Assembly (NCBI RefSeq): GCF_017676365.1
Contig: NZ_JADKMA010000067.1
Coordinates: 1-33,483, forward strand
Reading direction: 5' to 3'
Source: Streptomyces oryzae
GTDB lineage: Bacteria; Actinomycetota; Actinomycetes; Streptomycetales; Streptomycetaceae
DNA length: 33,483 nt
Under the pieces are notes generated by a model that saw only the letters and a program-made list of their open reading frames with translations, was not told where the DNA came from and did not search any database. A program made the translations under genes and the position numbers. Numbering within the stretch: the stretch's first letter is position 1; each line of letters opens with the position of its first letter. Positions 7,697 through 14,950 of the stretch are shown piece by piece.

Positions 7697-8581
7697 TCAG
7701 GCGCCGATCGGGTGCCAGACCGTCTTGGTCTCCAGGAAGGCGGTCAGCCGCCCCAACCCCGGCTCGGCCGCCCAGTCGTCGTCGCCCGGCCGCAGCACCC
7801 GCTTCAGATTCTCCGCCGCTGCGCCCTCCAGCTCGGCCGCCAGCTCCGCCTCGGCGCCCGCCAGGTCGATCGCGTTCACATCCTGGTGCGCGGCCAGCGG
7901 GCGGGCGAGCTCCGCGGTGTTGCCGGAGAGCACATTGACCACGCCGCCGGGCAGGTCGGAGGTGGCCAGCACCTCGGCGAGGGAGAGGGCGGGCAGCGGC
8001 GCGTTGCGCGAGGTGGCGACAACTGCCGTGTTGCCGGTGACGATCACCGGCGCCAGTACGGAGACCAGCCCCAGCAGCGAGGACCGCTGCGGGGCCAGCA
8101 CCGCCACCACGCCCGTCGGCTCCGGGGTCGACAGGTTGAAGAACGGGCCCGCGACCGGGTTGCCGCCGCCCACCACCTGGGTCACCTTGTCCGACCAGCC
8201 CGCGTACCAGACCCAGCGGTCGATCGCCGCGTCCGTCTGCGCCTGCGCCTTCGCCTTCGAGATCCCCTCGGCCGCCGCCACCTCGGCGGCGAACTGCTCG
8301 CGGCGGCCCTCCAGCATCTCCGCGATCCGGTAGAGGATCTGCCCGCGGTTGTAGGCCGTGGCCCCCGACCAGCCGCCGAACGCCTTACGGGCCGCGACCA
8401 CCGCGTCCCGCGCGTCCTTACGGGAGGCGAGCGGGGCATTGGCCAGCCACTGGCCGCTCTTGGCGTCCGTCACCTCGTACACCCTGCCGCTCTCGCTCCG
8501 CGGGAACTTGCCACCGACGTACAGCTTGTAGGTCTTCAGTACGGACAGCCGCGCGCTGCTCCGCGCATCAGGCGTGCTCAA
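7697..8581 (-). CDS. Shortened aldehyde dehydrogenase-like protein lacking catalytic residues
   Basis: A 294-residue protein homologous only to the N-terminal, coenzyme-binding part of aldehyde dehydrogenases. The region matching the catalytic asparagine motif (PWNFP) reads PQRSS. The ELGGK glutamate motif and the GQxC cysteine loop are absent, because the protein ends where the catalytic domain would begin. It should have no dehydrogenase activity by itself. I chose TTG at 8581: GGAGG lies 6 bases upstream on the coding strand, whereas the ATG at 8608 lacks such a site. It overlaps the end of the full-length ALDH gene by 14 bases and is surely co-translated with it. A partner or regulatory subunit of that enzyme is the simplest idea (inference). 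The frame is intact with good codon use, so it is not an obvious pseudogene. Confidence 0.8.
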   Translation of the reverse strand: MSTPDARSSARLSVLKTYKLYVGGKFPRSESGRVYEVTDAKSGQWLANAPLASRKDARDAVVAARKAFGGWSGATAYNRGQILYRIAEMLEGRREQFAAEVAAAEGISKAKAQAQTDAAIDRWVWYAGWSDKVTQVVGGGNPVAGPFFNLSTPEPTGVVAVLAPQRSSLLGLVSVLAPVIVTGNTAVVATSRNAPLPALSLAEVLATSDLPGGVVNVLSGNTAELARPLAAHQDVNAIDLAGAEAELAAELEGAAAENLKRVLRPGDDDWAAEPGLGRLTAFLETKTVWHPIGA

Positions 8582-10052
8582 GGTAAGCCTCCAGACCGTG
8601 CCTGCCACCCTCGCGGCCGTAGCCGGACTCCTTGTAGCCGCCGAACGGCGAGGTCGGGTCGAACTTGTTGAACGTATTGGCCCACACGACGCCGGCCCGC
8701 AGCTGGTCGGCCAGCTTCAGAATCCGCGAGCCCTTCTCCGTCCAGATCCCGGCGGAGAGGCCGTAGGGCGTGTTGTTGGCCTTCGCGACCGCCTCGTCCG
8801 GCGTACGGAAGGTGAGCACCGACAGCACAGGGCCGAAGATCTCCTCCCGGGCGATCCGGTGCGCCTGGCTGACGCCCGTGAAGACGGTCGGCGCGAACCA
8901 GTAGCCCTCGCCGGGCAGCTCGCACGGCGGCGACCAGCGCTGCGCGCCCTCCGCCTCGCCCGCCTCGGCCAGCTCGGTGATCCGGGCCAGCTGCTCGGCG
9001 GAGTTGATGGCCCCCACATCGGTGTTCTTGTCCAGCGGATCGCCGACCCGCAGCGTGCTCAGCCGCCGCTTGAGCGCGTCCAGCACCTCCTCCTGCACCG
9101 ACTCCTGCACCAGCAGCCGGGAGCCCGCGCAGCACACCTGCCCCTGGTTGAAGAAGATGCCGCCGACGATGCCCTCGACCGCCTGGTCCAGGGGCGCGTC
9201 CTCGAACACGATGTTCGCGCCCTTCCCGCCGAGTTCGAGCGTCAGCCGCTTGTCCGTCCCCGCGACGGTGCGGGCGATCTCCTTGCCCACGACGGTCGAC
9301 CCGGTGAAGGCCACCTTGTTCACATCCGGGTGCGCCACCAGCGCGGCGCCCGTCGCACCGTCGCCGGTCACGATGTTGACGACGCCCTTGGGCAGCCCCG
9401 CCTGCCGGCAGATGTCCGCGAAGAACAGCGCCGACAGCGGCGTCGTCTCGGCGGGCTTGAGCACCACCGTATTGCCGGTGGCCAGCGCCGGAGCGACCTT
9501 CCAGGCCAGCATCAGCAGCGGGAAGTTCCACGGGATGACCTGCGCGGCAACCCCCAGCGGACGCGGCTCGGGCCCGCACCCGGCGTACGCCAGCTTGTCG
9601 GCCCACCCGGCGTAGTAGAAGAAGTGCGCCGCCACCAGCGGCAGGTCCGCGTCCCTTGTCTCCCGGATCGGCTTGCCGTTGTCCAGTGTCTCCAGCACCG
9701 CGAGCTCGCGCGAACGCTCCTGGATGATCCGCGCGATCCGGAACAGATACTTCGCCCGCTCCGCGCCCGGCAGCGCCGACCACGCCCCGAACGCACCCCG
9801 CGCGGCCCGCACCGCCGCGTCCACGTCGTCCGCGTCCCCGTAGGCGACCTCGGACAACACCTCCTCACTGGCGGGTGCCAGCGTCTTGAACACCTTTCCG
9901 GCCGCTGCCTCCCGGAACTCCCCGTCCACGAAGAGCCCATAGGACGGTGCGATGTCGACGACGGCGCGGGACTCGGGCGCGGGTGCGTAAGCGAACAACT
10001 TCGACGGCTGTGACGGCTGTGACGGCTGTTCGGTCATGGCTCGTTCGGTCAT
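8568..10052 (-). CDS. NAD(P)-dependent aldehyde dehydrogenase, full length
   Basis: A 494-residue class 1/2-type aldehyde dehydrogenase with the full catalytic set: Asn176 in VIPWNFP, Glu273 in LELGGKGAN and the nucleophile Cys307 in GQVCCAG. It oxidises an aldehyde to the acid. Its position three bases after deoC suggests that acetaldehyde from deoxyribose-5-phosphate cleavage is one substrate (inference). The ATG at 10052 has GGTGGA upstream. A second in-frame ATG at 10037 lies in a tandem duplication of the start region. The N-terminus carries a short PSQPSQPS repeat. The last 14 bases overlap the shortened ALDH-like gene. Confidence 0.92.
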   Translation of the reverse strand: MTERAMTEQPSQPSQPSKLFAYAPAPESRAVVDIAPSYGLFVDGEFREAAAGKVFKTLAPASEEVLSEVAYGDADDVDAAVRAARGAFGAWSALPGAERAKYLFRIARIIQERSRELAVLETLDNGKPIRETRDADLPLVAAHFFYYAGWADKLAYAGCGPEPRPLGVAAQVIPWNFPLLMLAWKVAPALATGNTVVLKPAETTPLSALFFADICRQAGLPKGVVNIVTGDGATGAALVAHPDVNKVAFTGSTVVGKEIARTVAGTDKRLTLELGGKGANIVFEDAPLDQAVEGIVGGIFFNQGQVCCAGSRLLVQESVQEEVLDALKRRLSTLRVGDPLDKNTDVGAINSAEQLARITELAEAGEAEGAQRWSPPCELPGEGYWFAPTVFTGVSQAHRIAREEIFGPVLSVLTFRTPDEAVAKANNTPYGLSAGIWTEKGSRILKLADQLRAGVVWANTFNKFDPTSPFGGYKESGYGREGGRHGLEAYLEHA

Positions 10053-10055
10053 GGC

Positions 10056-11033
10056 TCAGTCCACCGTTACGTAGTCGGGACCGGAGTAGCGCCCGGTCGA
10101 CAGCTTCTGGCGCTGCATCAGCAGGTCGTTCAGCAGGCTGGACGCCCCGAACCTGAACCAGTCGGGGCTCAGCCAGTCATCGCCCAGCGTCTCGTTCACC
10201 AGCACCAGGTACTTCACCGCGTCCTTGGCCGTGCGGATCCCACCCGCGGGCTTGACCCCCACCTGACGCCCCGTCGCGGCCCGGAAGTCCCGTACGGCCT
10301 CCAGCATCAGCAACGTGTTCGGCGGCGTCGCGTTGACGCCGACCTTCCCCGTCGAGGTCTTGATGAAGTCGGCCCCGGCGAGCATGGCCAGCCAGGAGGC
10401 CCGCCGGATGTTGTCGTAGGTGGCCAGCTCCCCGTTCTCGAAGATCACCTTCAGATGAGCCCCACCGCAGGCGGCCTTCACCTCTCGGATCTCCTCGAAG
10501 ACCTGCAGGTACCGCCCGGCGAGAAAGGCCCCCCGGTCGATCACCATGTCGATCTCGTCGGCCCCGGCGGCAACCGCCTCCCGCGTATCGGCCAGCTTGA
10601 CCGGCATCGCGGCCCGCCCGGCCGGGAACGCGGTCGCCACGGACGCCACATTGATCTCGCCGGCCCCCAGCTCCGCCAGCGCTTCCTTCGCAACGCGGGC
10701 CATATCCGGGTACACACAGATGGCCGCGACCCGGGGCGCCGACCGGTCACCCGGGTCGGGGTTCGCCCCCTTCGCGCACAGGGACCGCACCTTGCCCGGC
10801 GTATCGGCGCCTTCCAGCGTCGTCAGGTCGATCATCGAGATCGCCAGATCGATCGCGTACGCCTTGGCGGTCGTCTTGATGGAACGGGTCCCCAGCGCGG
10901 CGGCCCGGGCCTCCAGCCCGACCGCGTCGACACCCGGGAGCCCCTGCAGAAAGCGACGGAGAGCGGCGTCGGAAGTCACGACATCGGAGAGGGAGCCCCT
11001 CCCGGCGTCGCGAGGGGCCGCATCGGTAGACAT
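10056..11033 (-). CDS. deoC: Deoxyribose-phosphate aldolase
   Basis: A 325-residue DeoC that splits 2-deoxy-D-ribose 5-phosphate into glyceraldehyde 3-phosphate and acetaldehyde. The Schiff-base lysine is Lys225 in ADFIKTSTGK. The motifs DEIDMVID (159-166), KVIFENGEL (195-203) and VGVKPAGGIRT (second active-site lysine) are present. The ATG at 11033 starts MSTDAAP. A GTG six bases upstream (11039) is in frame and lies 6 bases after a TATGGT -10 box, so the leaderless transcript may actually start there. It heads an operon with two ALDH genes. The promoter spacer holds a perfect palindrome also found upstream of the PNP gene, linking both to nucleoside-responsive control. Confidence 0.94.
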   Translation of the reverse strand: MSTDAAPRDAGRGSLSDVVTSDAALRRFLQGLPGVDAVGLEARAAALGTRSIKTTAKAYAIDLAISMIDLTTLEGADTPGKVRSLCAKGANPDPGDRSAPRVAAICVYPDMARVAKEALAELGAGEINVASVATAFPAGRAAMPVKLADTREAVAAGADEIDMVIDRGAFLAGRYLQVFEEIREVKAACGGAHLKVIFENGELATYDNIRRASWLAMLAGADFIKTSTGKVGVNATPPNTLLMLEAVRDFRAATGRQVGVKPAGGIRTAKDAVKYLVLVNETLGDDWLSPDWFRFGASSLLNDLLMQRQKLSTGRYSGPDYVTVD

Positions 11034-11039
11034 GGTCAC

Positions 11040-11074
11040 CAGGGCACCATATCTACGCGCGTAGTGACTGTCAC
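11040..11074 (-). promoter_or_regulatory. deoC promoter with palindromic operator CTACGCGCGTAG in the spacer
   Basis: On the minus strand GTGACA (11074-11069) matches the -35 consensus at five of six positions. A 17-base spacer follows, then TATGGT (11051-11046) as -10. The perfect 12-bp palindrome CTACGCGCGTAG (11064-11053) lies wholly inside the spacer, where a bound repressor would block RNA polymerase. The -10 ends 6 bases before the GTG at 11039. The same 12-mer recurs at 18599-18610 upstream of PNP. Its central CG step would suit a LacI-family protein, but no regulator is identified. Confidence 0.7.
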
Positions 11075-11081
11075 CCCATAG

Positions 11082-11273
11082 ACAGCCCCCGGCCTGCGGG
11101 GCACCGAGACCTGGGCCTGCGGCGTGGGCTCCAGCCCCGGGGGAGTGGCCGACATGGCGACCGCGCTGCGCAGGCTCGGGCCGCGCACCGCGCTCGCGGC
11201 GGCCTTCGGCGACGACATGTACGGCGACTACTGCTGGGAGGCGCTCTCCGTCAGTGAGGACATCGACCTGAGC
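11082..11273 (+). pseudogene. Remnant of a PfkB-family carbohydrate kinase
   Basis: About 64 codons in one frame read as the N-terminal part of a PfkB sugar kinase. Recognisable blocks include SSPGGVADMATALRRLG and RTALAAAFGDDMYGDYCWE, matching the ribokinase-type GGxxxNxAxxLxRLG and xGxDxxG regions. A stop codon (TAG) lies immediately upstream in frame, no start is available for the missing first 40 or so residues, and the homology stops after about DIDLS. The rest of a roughly 300-residue kinase is absent. It is therefore a truncated relic, next to deoC and possibly once part of the same sugar pathway. Confidence 0.6.
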
Positions 11274-11285
11274 CCCGCGCTCGCG

Positions 11286-11325
11286 GGCCTGCCCCGGCCG
11301 GGTGGGGAACCCGGTGGGGCAGGCC
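11286..11325. terminator. Strong GC hairpin after the kinase remnant
   Basis: GGCCTGCCCC (11286-11295) pairs with GGGGCAGGCC (11316-11325). Inside, CCGGGT (11298-11303) pairs with ACCCGG (11309-11314) around a GGGGA loop. It may be an old terminator of whatever gene lay here. Confidence 0.5.
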
Positions 11326-11335
11326 CCTCCGACAT

Positions 11336-11349
11336 ACCGACTGGTCGGT
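11336..11349. promoter_or_regulatory. TetR-type palindrome without an obvious target gene
   Basis: ACCGAC-TG-GTCGGT is a perfect 14-bp palindrome in the context ATACCGACTGGTCGGTTC. This form is common for TetR-family operators in actinobacteria. No start codon follows on the plus strand, and the next gene converges on it from 11524, so the operator looks orphaned. The interval 11274-11520 otherwise holds only hairpins and no supported gene. Confidence 0.45.
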
Positions 11350-11432
11350 TCCCCAAACGCATCCCCCGGCGACGGCGGCAGAACGGCGCCCACGCCGGAC
11401 GTGCGCGGAACGCAGCCGAGGTGGGATAAAGG

Positions 11433-11478
11433 GTTCACGCGGCCAGCACGGTCTCTCATACGGGACCAGGCCGTGAAC
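11433..11478. terminator. Hairpin downstream of the unknown membrane protein gene
   Basis: GTTCACGCGGCC (11433 on) pairs with GGCCGTGAAC (ending 11478) with one bulged base, and an inner GGTC/GACC pair closes the loop. It lies about 45 bases after the stop of the minus-strand gene at 11524, as expected for its terminator. Confidence 0.5.
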
Positions 11479-11523
11479 GCTGCGTCGCATGTCCGCTTCA
11501 ACTCGTCGGCACCAGCGATTCAT

Positions 11524-12591
11524 CTAGCCTGTTTCCACGACCGCATCCGGCGTCCTGCCCTGCTGCCCCTGTTTGGCGCGTTGGATACACATCCGGGTGA
11601 AGGCGAAGACCTCGTCGGCGGTGTCGGCGGGCTTGGCAGTGTCGGTCGCCCCCAATTGGCACACGACGGTGCCGATCCTGGCCGCAACGACCATCCCCAC
11701 CACGTGGCCGGAGGGGGTGTAGTCGATGAAGGCCATGCTCTCGTCACCGATTTTCGGCATGGCTAGAGACTCGATGTCCTGATCGATGTCCCATCCCGCA
11801 AGGATGTCGGAGCGGTTGAATCTCTTCGAGGCTGAGGCCGCGCTCTCGAAGAAGTCCATTTCCAGAGTGATGCCGTAGTCAGGCCCTGTGAGTTCTATGC
11901 CGCCTTCGAGCGGCGGGTCGCCCGGATCAACCGGATACCTTGCCTCGCTTGCCGTAACCACATCGGGTTCGCCGGCTGCCGACCAGCCGGCAGGCAGGGC
12001 GGACTGGTCCGGCATGACCGCCTTCGCGACGTTTCTGGTCGTGATCGGCTTTAGTTTGGGCACGTTTCCGGTGTGCGGGGTAGTGGTCGAGTCGGTGGAC
12101 GGCGTGGCTGGTGAGTTGTCGGTGCTGATCACTTGCACCGTGCCATATGTACCCAAGGCAAGTAATAAGGCCAGCACGATGACGGCAGCGCCAAGAGCAA
12201 GGTATGCGCCACGTGACTTCGTGATCGTCAATGGACCGATGTTGATGGTGCCCTTCACGGTGCTGCTGCTGACGCTGACCGTCTGTACGGTCATGTCCCT
12301 GCCTGCATGGAGCGTGCTCTGCGTCGCAGCGGTTTCCAGCCGTGTCGCAAAGTCTGGATCGTCGGCGAGAACCCTCGTCAGGACCGTCCGCACCTGGCTT
12401 TCCGCTTCAGTTGATCCAGGCTCCTGATCGAGCTGCGCCAGTACCGTACGGCCTTCCTGAGATCCGCCGAGCCGGTCCCGGACCAGCCGGGATACCTCCT
12501 CACCGGCTGCCGTTCCCACACTGGTGCCTGCCCCGGTTGCCAGGGCGGTGATCATCTGCGTGACGATCGATGCCAGGTTGGCCGCTTCCAT
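11524..12591 (-). CDS. Unknown single-pass membrane protein with two adjacent TTA codons
   Basis: A 355-residue protein I do not recognise. Residues 1-90 are mostly helical and soluble. Residues 94-122 form a Gly/Thr/Ser/Val-rich beta-like stretch (AGRDMTVQTV, STVKGTINIG) similar in style to linkers in actinobacterial STAND-associated proteins. A single membrane helix spans about 128-155. A Thr/Pro/Ser-rich linker (155-185) and a C-terminal, probably extracytoplasmic domain with a few cysteines follow. Leu142 and Leu143 are both TTA, so expression should depend on bldA tRNA. Codon use is less GC-rich than in neighbouring genes, which suggests acquisition. The ATG at 12591 has a good GGAGGG site. 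It is convergent with decayed sequence and divergent from the VOC gene. Confidence 0.75.
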   Translation of the reverse strand: MEAANLASIVTQMITALATGAGTSVGTAAGEEVSRLVRDRLGGSQEGRTVLAQLDQEPGSTEAESQVRTVLTRVLADDPDFATRLETAATQSTLHAGRDMTVQTVSVSSSTVKGTINIGPLTITKSRGAYLALGAAVIVLALLLALGTYGTVQVISTDNSPATPSTDSTTTPHTGNVPKLKPITTRNVAKAVMPDQSALPAGWSAAGEPDVVTASEARYPVDPGDPPLEGGIELTGPDYGITLEMDFFESAASASKRFNRSDILAGWDIDQDIESLAMPKIGDESMAFIDYTPSGHVVGMVVAARIGTVVCQLGATDTAKPADTADEVFAFTRMCIQRAKQGQQGRTPDAVVETG

Positions 12592-12688
12592 GCGTACCCT
12601 CCGCCCGTATGACAGCTGTGGTCAGCAAGGGCCATACCCTTCCTCTGTTCGACTTGACCGCCACTGAGCATCCCGTCGGAAAACTGAG

Positions 12689-12717
12689 GGTTGAGCTGAA
12701 GGTCATCGGCATAGGAT
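12689..12717 (+). promoter_or_regulatory. Probable leaderless promoter of the VOC gene
   Basis: TAGGAT at 12712-12717 ends 7 bases before the ATG at 12725, and no Shine-Dalgarno sequence is present. The -35 is weak: GGTTGA with 17-base spacing or TTGAGC with 15. Confidence 0.4.
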
Positions 12718-12724
12718 CAGCCGC

Positions 12725-13462
12725 ATGGCGACGCGTCCCGTACAAATTGCGATGAAGGCTCTGGACGACTCCACGGTCGGCCAGTTCTGGGCCGAGGTGC
12801 TGGACTGGGGGATCAGCAGCGAGGAGCCCGGCGTCACCAATCTGGAGCCCAAAGGCGTCCCCTACCCCGACCCCAGCGCGATCTGCATCGACATCCTCCG
12901 TACACCCGACCCCAAAACGGTGAAGAACCGCCTCCACATCGACCTCGCCACCACCTCGGCGGCCCATCAGGCAGACCTGGTCGCGCGCCTCCAGGCCCTC
13001 GGAGCGACCCCCGCGGACGTGGGCCAGGGCGACGTGCCCTGGACGGTCCTCGCCGACCCGGAGGGCAACGAGTTCTGTGTGCTGGAGCCCCGGGAGATCT
13101 ACCGGGACACCGGGCCGGTGGCCGCGGTGGTGGTCGACTGCGCGGACCCGCGGGCCATGGCCCGGTTCTGGGACGAGGCGATCGACTGGACCCTGCACGA
13201 GGTGACCGACGACCGGGCGGTGCTGCGCTCCGCCGACGGCGTCGGGCCGTATCTCGAGTTCCTCCGCACGCCCGACGTGAAGACGGGGTGGAACCGCATC
13301 CATCTCGACCTCCGGCCGTATCCCGGAGACGACAAGGAGGCGGAGGTGGACCGGCTGCGGGCGCTCGGCGCCACCGATCTCGACATCGGCCAGGGCGATG
13401 TGCCGTGGACGGTCCTCTCCGACCCGGAGGGCAACGAGTTCTGCGTCCTCGCCCCGCTCTGA
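12725..13462 (+). CDS. VOC-superfamily protein with two tandem glyoxalase-like domains
   Basis: A 245-residue protein made of two homologous VOC (glyoxalase/bleomycin-resistance-like) domains, about 5-122 and 126-245. Each ends with nearly the same block (GQGDVPWTVLADPEGNEFCV at about 100 and its twin at about 222), and the underlying DNA is also nearly identical (13022-13084 and 13388-13450). Such two-domain proteins are common in Streptomyces and often lack a known substrate. The domains may bind a metal or small molecule; I cannot assign an enzymatic role. The ATG at 12725 follows a -10 hexamer by 7 bases. Confidence 0.82.
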   Translation: MATRPVQIAMKALDDSTVGQFWAEVLDWGISSEEPGVTNLEPKGVPYPDPSAICIDILRTPDPKTVKNRLHIDLATTSAAHQADLVARLQALGATPADVGQGDVPWTVLADPEGNEFCVLEPREIYRDTGPVAAVVVDCADPRAMARFWDEAIDWTLHEVTDDRAVLRSADGVGPYLEFLRTPDVKTGWNRIHLDLRPYPGDDKEAEVDRLRALGATDLDIGQGDVPWTVLSDPEGNEFCVLAPL

Positions 13463-13499
13463 CGCGGAGCACGCCGGCGCCTTCGATGCCGTACCGCAA

Positions 13500-13528
13500 C
13501 GTCCGTCATACGGACGGTCCGGCACAAT
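13500..13528 (+). promoter_or_regulatory. Inverted repeat and leaderless promoter before the PH-like gene
   Basis: CGTCCGT-CAT-ACGGACG (13500-13516) is a perfect 7-3-7 inverted repeat. CACAAT (13523-13528) ends 7 bases before the ATG at 13536, as in other leaderless promoters of this window. The repeat sits at the expected -35 region, so it could be an operator. It could also be the terminator of the VOC gene, whose stop is at 13462. Confidence 0.4.
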
Positions 13529-13535
13529 CGTTCGC

Positions 13536-14288
13536 ATGACGAGCGAGGAGAAGGACCAGGGCGAGGGGGCCGGAAACGACGCCGGTGGCGGACCGGGAAA
13601 CGGAACCGGATCCGGAACCGGATCCGGCGAGGCGCCCGAAAACGCTGCCCAGGCGTTTCCGGACCGCGTCTACCGCTCGGCCGCCGCCATGGCAGGCGGC
13701 ATCGCCATGCTGGCCATCGGGCTGTGGCTGTCGATCGACGCGATCCTCGGCGGCGAGGGCCGCACCCCGTGGCTCGCGCTGGCCGGGCTGCTGTTCGCCG
13801 TGCCGCTCGTCGTCGCCTTCACCCTGCGCCCCGCCGTCTTCGCGGGGGAGCAGCGGATGCGGGTGCGCAACCCCTTCCGGACCATCGAGGCGCCGTGGGG
13901 GGCCGTGGAGACGGTACGCGCAGGCTACTCCAGCGAGTTCGTGGCGAACGGCACGAAGTACCAGCTCTGGGCCATCCCCGTCTCGCTGCGGGCCCGGAAG
14001 AAGGCGACCCGGCACAACGAGCGGATCGCCTCGGGCCGCCCGCCCGCCACCGGGCCCGGCGGACTGTTCGGCGGGCGCGGTGTGCCGGACCTCGCCCCGG
14101 ACGAGTCGGAACTGCGGGAGAAGCGGGCCCCCTCAGACCAGTCCGTGGACGAGCTCCGCGAGCTGCTGGAGACGCACGGGGGCGAGGAGGAGGCCCAGGG
14201 CGAGGTCGCAGTCCGCTGGTCGTTCGAGGTCATCGCCCCGGCCGTGGCGGGCGCCGTCCTCCTTGCCGTACTGCTGGCGACGAGCTGA
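13536..14288 (+). CDS. PH-like domain membrane protein
   Basis: A 250-residue membrane protein. Residues 1-40 are acidic and Gly-rich, with a GNGTGSGTGSG stretch from a 12-bp DNA repeat. Two membrane helices lie at about 50-70 and 78-97. A bacterial PH-like domain follows (RPAVFAGEQRMRVRNPFRTIEAPWGAVETVRAGYSSEF style, about 98-155), then a charged linker and a C-terminal helix (about 228-248). This architecture is widespread in Streptomyces with no defined function. The ATG at 13536 is favoured by the CACAAT -10 box 7 bases upstream. A longer frame exists upstream but overlaps the VOC gene. Confidence 0.8.
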   Translation: MTSEEKDQGEGAGNDAGGGPGNGTGSGTGSGEAPENAAQAFPDRVYRSAAAMAGGIAMLAIGLWLSIDAILGGEGRTPWLALAGLLFAVPLVVAFTLRPAVFAGEQRMRVRNPFRTIEAPWGAVETVRAGYSSEFVANGTKYQLWAIPVSLRARKKATRHNERIASGRPPATGPGGLFGGRGVPDLAPDESELREKRAPSDQSVDELRELLETHGGEEEAQGEVAVRWSFEVIAPAVAGAVLLAVLLATS

Positions 14289-14401
14289 CGCACCCGGAAT
14301 GCCCTCCTTGTCCTACGACAGCGGGCGATATTCGGCCGTTCAGTCGGGAGGAATCGGTCCATCCGCCCATTTGGTCTGGGCTGCCACGTGTCTGGCGTAG
14401 A

Positions 14402-14446
14402 AGCTGTGGACGTCCGGTGACCGCGGCAACCTGTGGTCACACAGCT
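14402..14446. promoter_or_regulatory. Nested inverted repeats upstream of the secreted SH3-like gene
   Basis: GTGACC (14417-14422) and GGTCAC (14435-14440) form an inverted repeat with a 12-base spacer. Outer arms AGCTGTG (14402-14408) and CACAGCT (14440-14446) extend it asymmetrically. It lies 45-90 bases before the ATG at 14490, and could be an operator or a structured leader. The interval 14289-14489 holds no gene. Confidence 0.4.
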
Positions 14447-14489
14447 CCCGCCGGGGGGCGGGACTGATTCACTTCGGGGGGAAAACCAA

Positions 14490-14930
14490 ATGAAGAACGT
14501 GCTCAAAGGGTCCCGCGCACTGCTCGTGGGCGGCGCGCTCCTGACCGGCGCGCTGACGGTGACGGCGGCCGGGACCGCGACCGCAGCACCGCAGTCGTCC
14601 GGGGACTCGGCGGTGAGTTCGAGCCGCGGGGTGGCCGGTGCTCCGGCACCGTCGGCGACGGTGGCGACCTACACGGTCAACGTCTGGGCGAGGGTCAACC
14701 ACCGCACAGGTCCGCACACCTCGTCCTCGCTGATCGGGACCCTGGGGACGGGCGACAACCCGCACCAGGCACAGTGCTGGATCTACGGCGACACCGTCAC
14801 CGCTGAGGGCTACACGAACAACATCTGGATCAAGGCGTACAACAAGGCCGCCAAGAAGTGGGGCTACTCCAGCGCCATCTACTTCAAGGGCGACAAGCGC
14901 GCCAACCTGCCCTACAGCGCGAAGTGCTGA
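14490..14930 (+). CDS. Small secreted SH3-like domain protein
   Basis: A 146-residue exported protein. A Sec signal peptide (KNVLKGSR, hydrophobic core 10-28, TATA-A cleavage near 32) precedes a Ser/Ala/Pro linker. From about residue 58 a bacterial SH3-like domain follows (VNVWARVNHRTGPHTSSSLIGTL). Two cysteines (near 95 and the terminal residue 146) may form a disulfide. Proteins of this kind are released by Streptomyces and can bind cell wall; the function is not known. The ATG at 14490 follows GGGGGGAAAACCAA. Codon use is somewhat richer in A/T-ending codons (AAG, ATC, AAC) because of the composition. It ends at a strong hairpin. Confidence 0.82.
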   Translation: MKNVLKGSRALLVGGALLTGALTVTAAGTATAAPQSSGDSAVSSSRGVAGAPAPSATVATYTVNVWARVNHRTGPHTSSSLIGTLGTGDNPHQAQCWIYGDTVTAEGYTNNIWIKAYNKAAKKWGYSSAIYFKGDKRANLPYSAKC

Positions 14931-14950
14931 TCCTCACCTGACGCTGCGAC

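Noticed and set aside
11053..11064. Possible BldD box
   Set aside because: The BldD consensus needs five bases between AC and GT; this palindrome has four, so it does not fit.
11124..11429. A possible intact 101-residue gene
   Set aside because: Only the first 50 codons look like a PfkB kinase fragment, and the remainder is Arg/Pro-rich non-coding sequence with a hairpin and palindrome, so I recorded a pseudogene.
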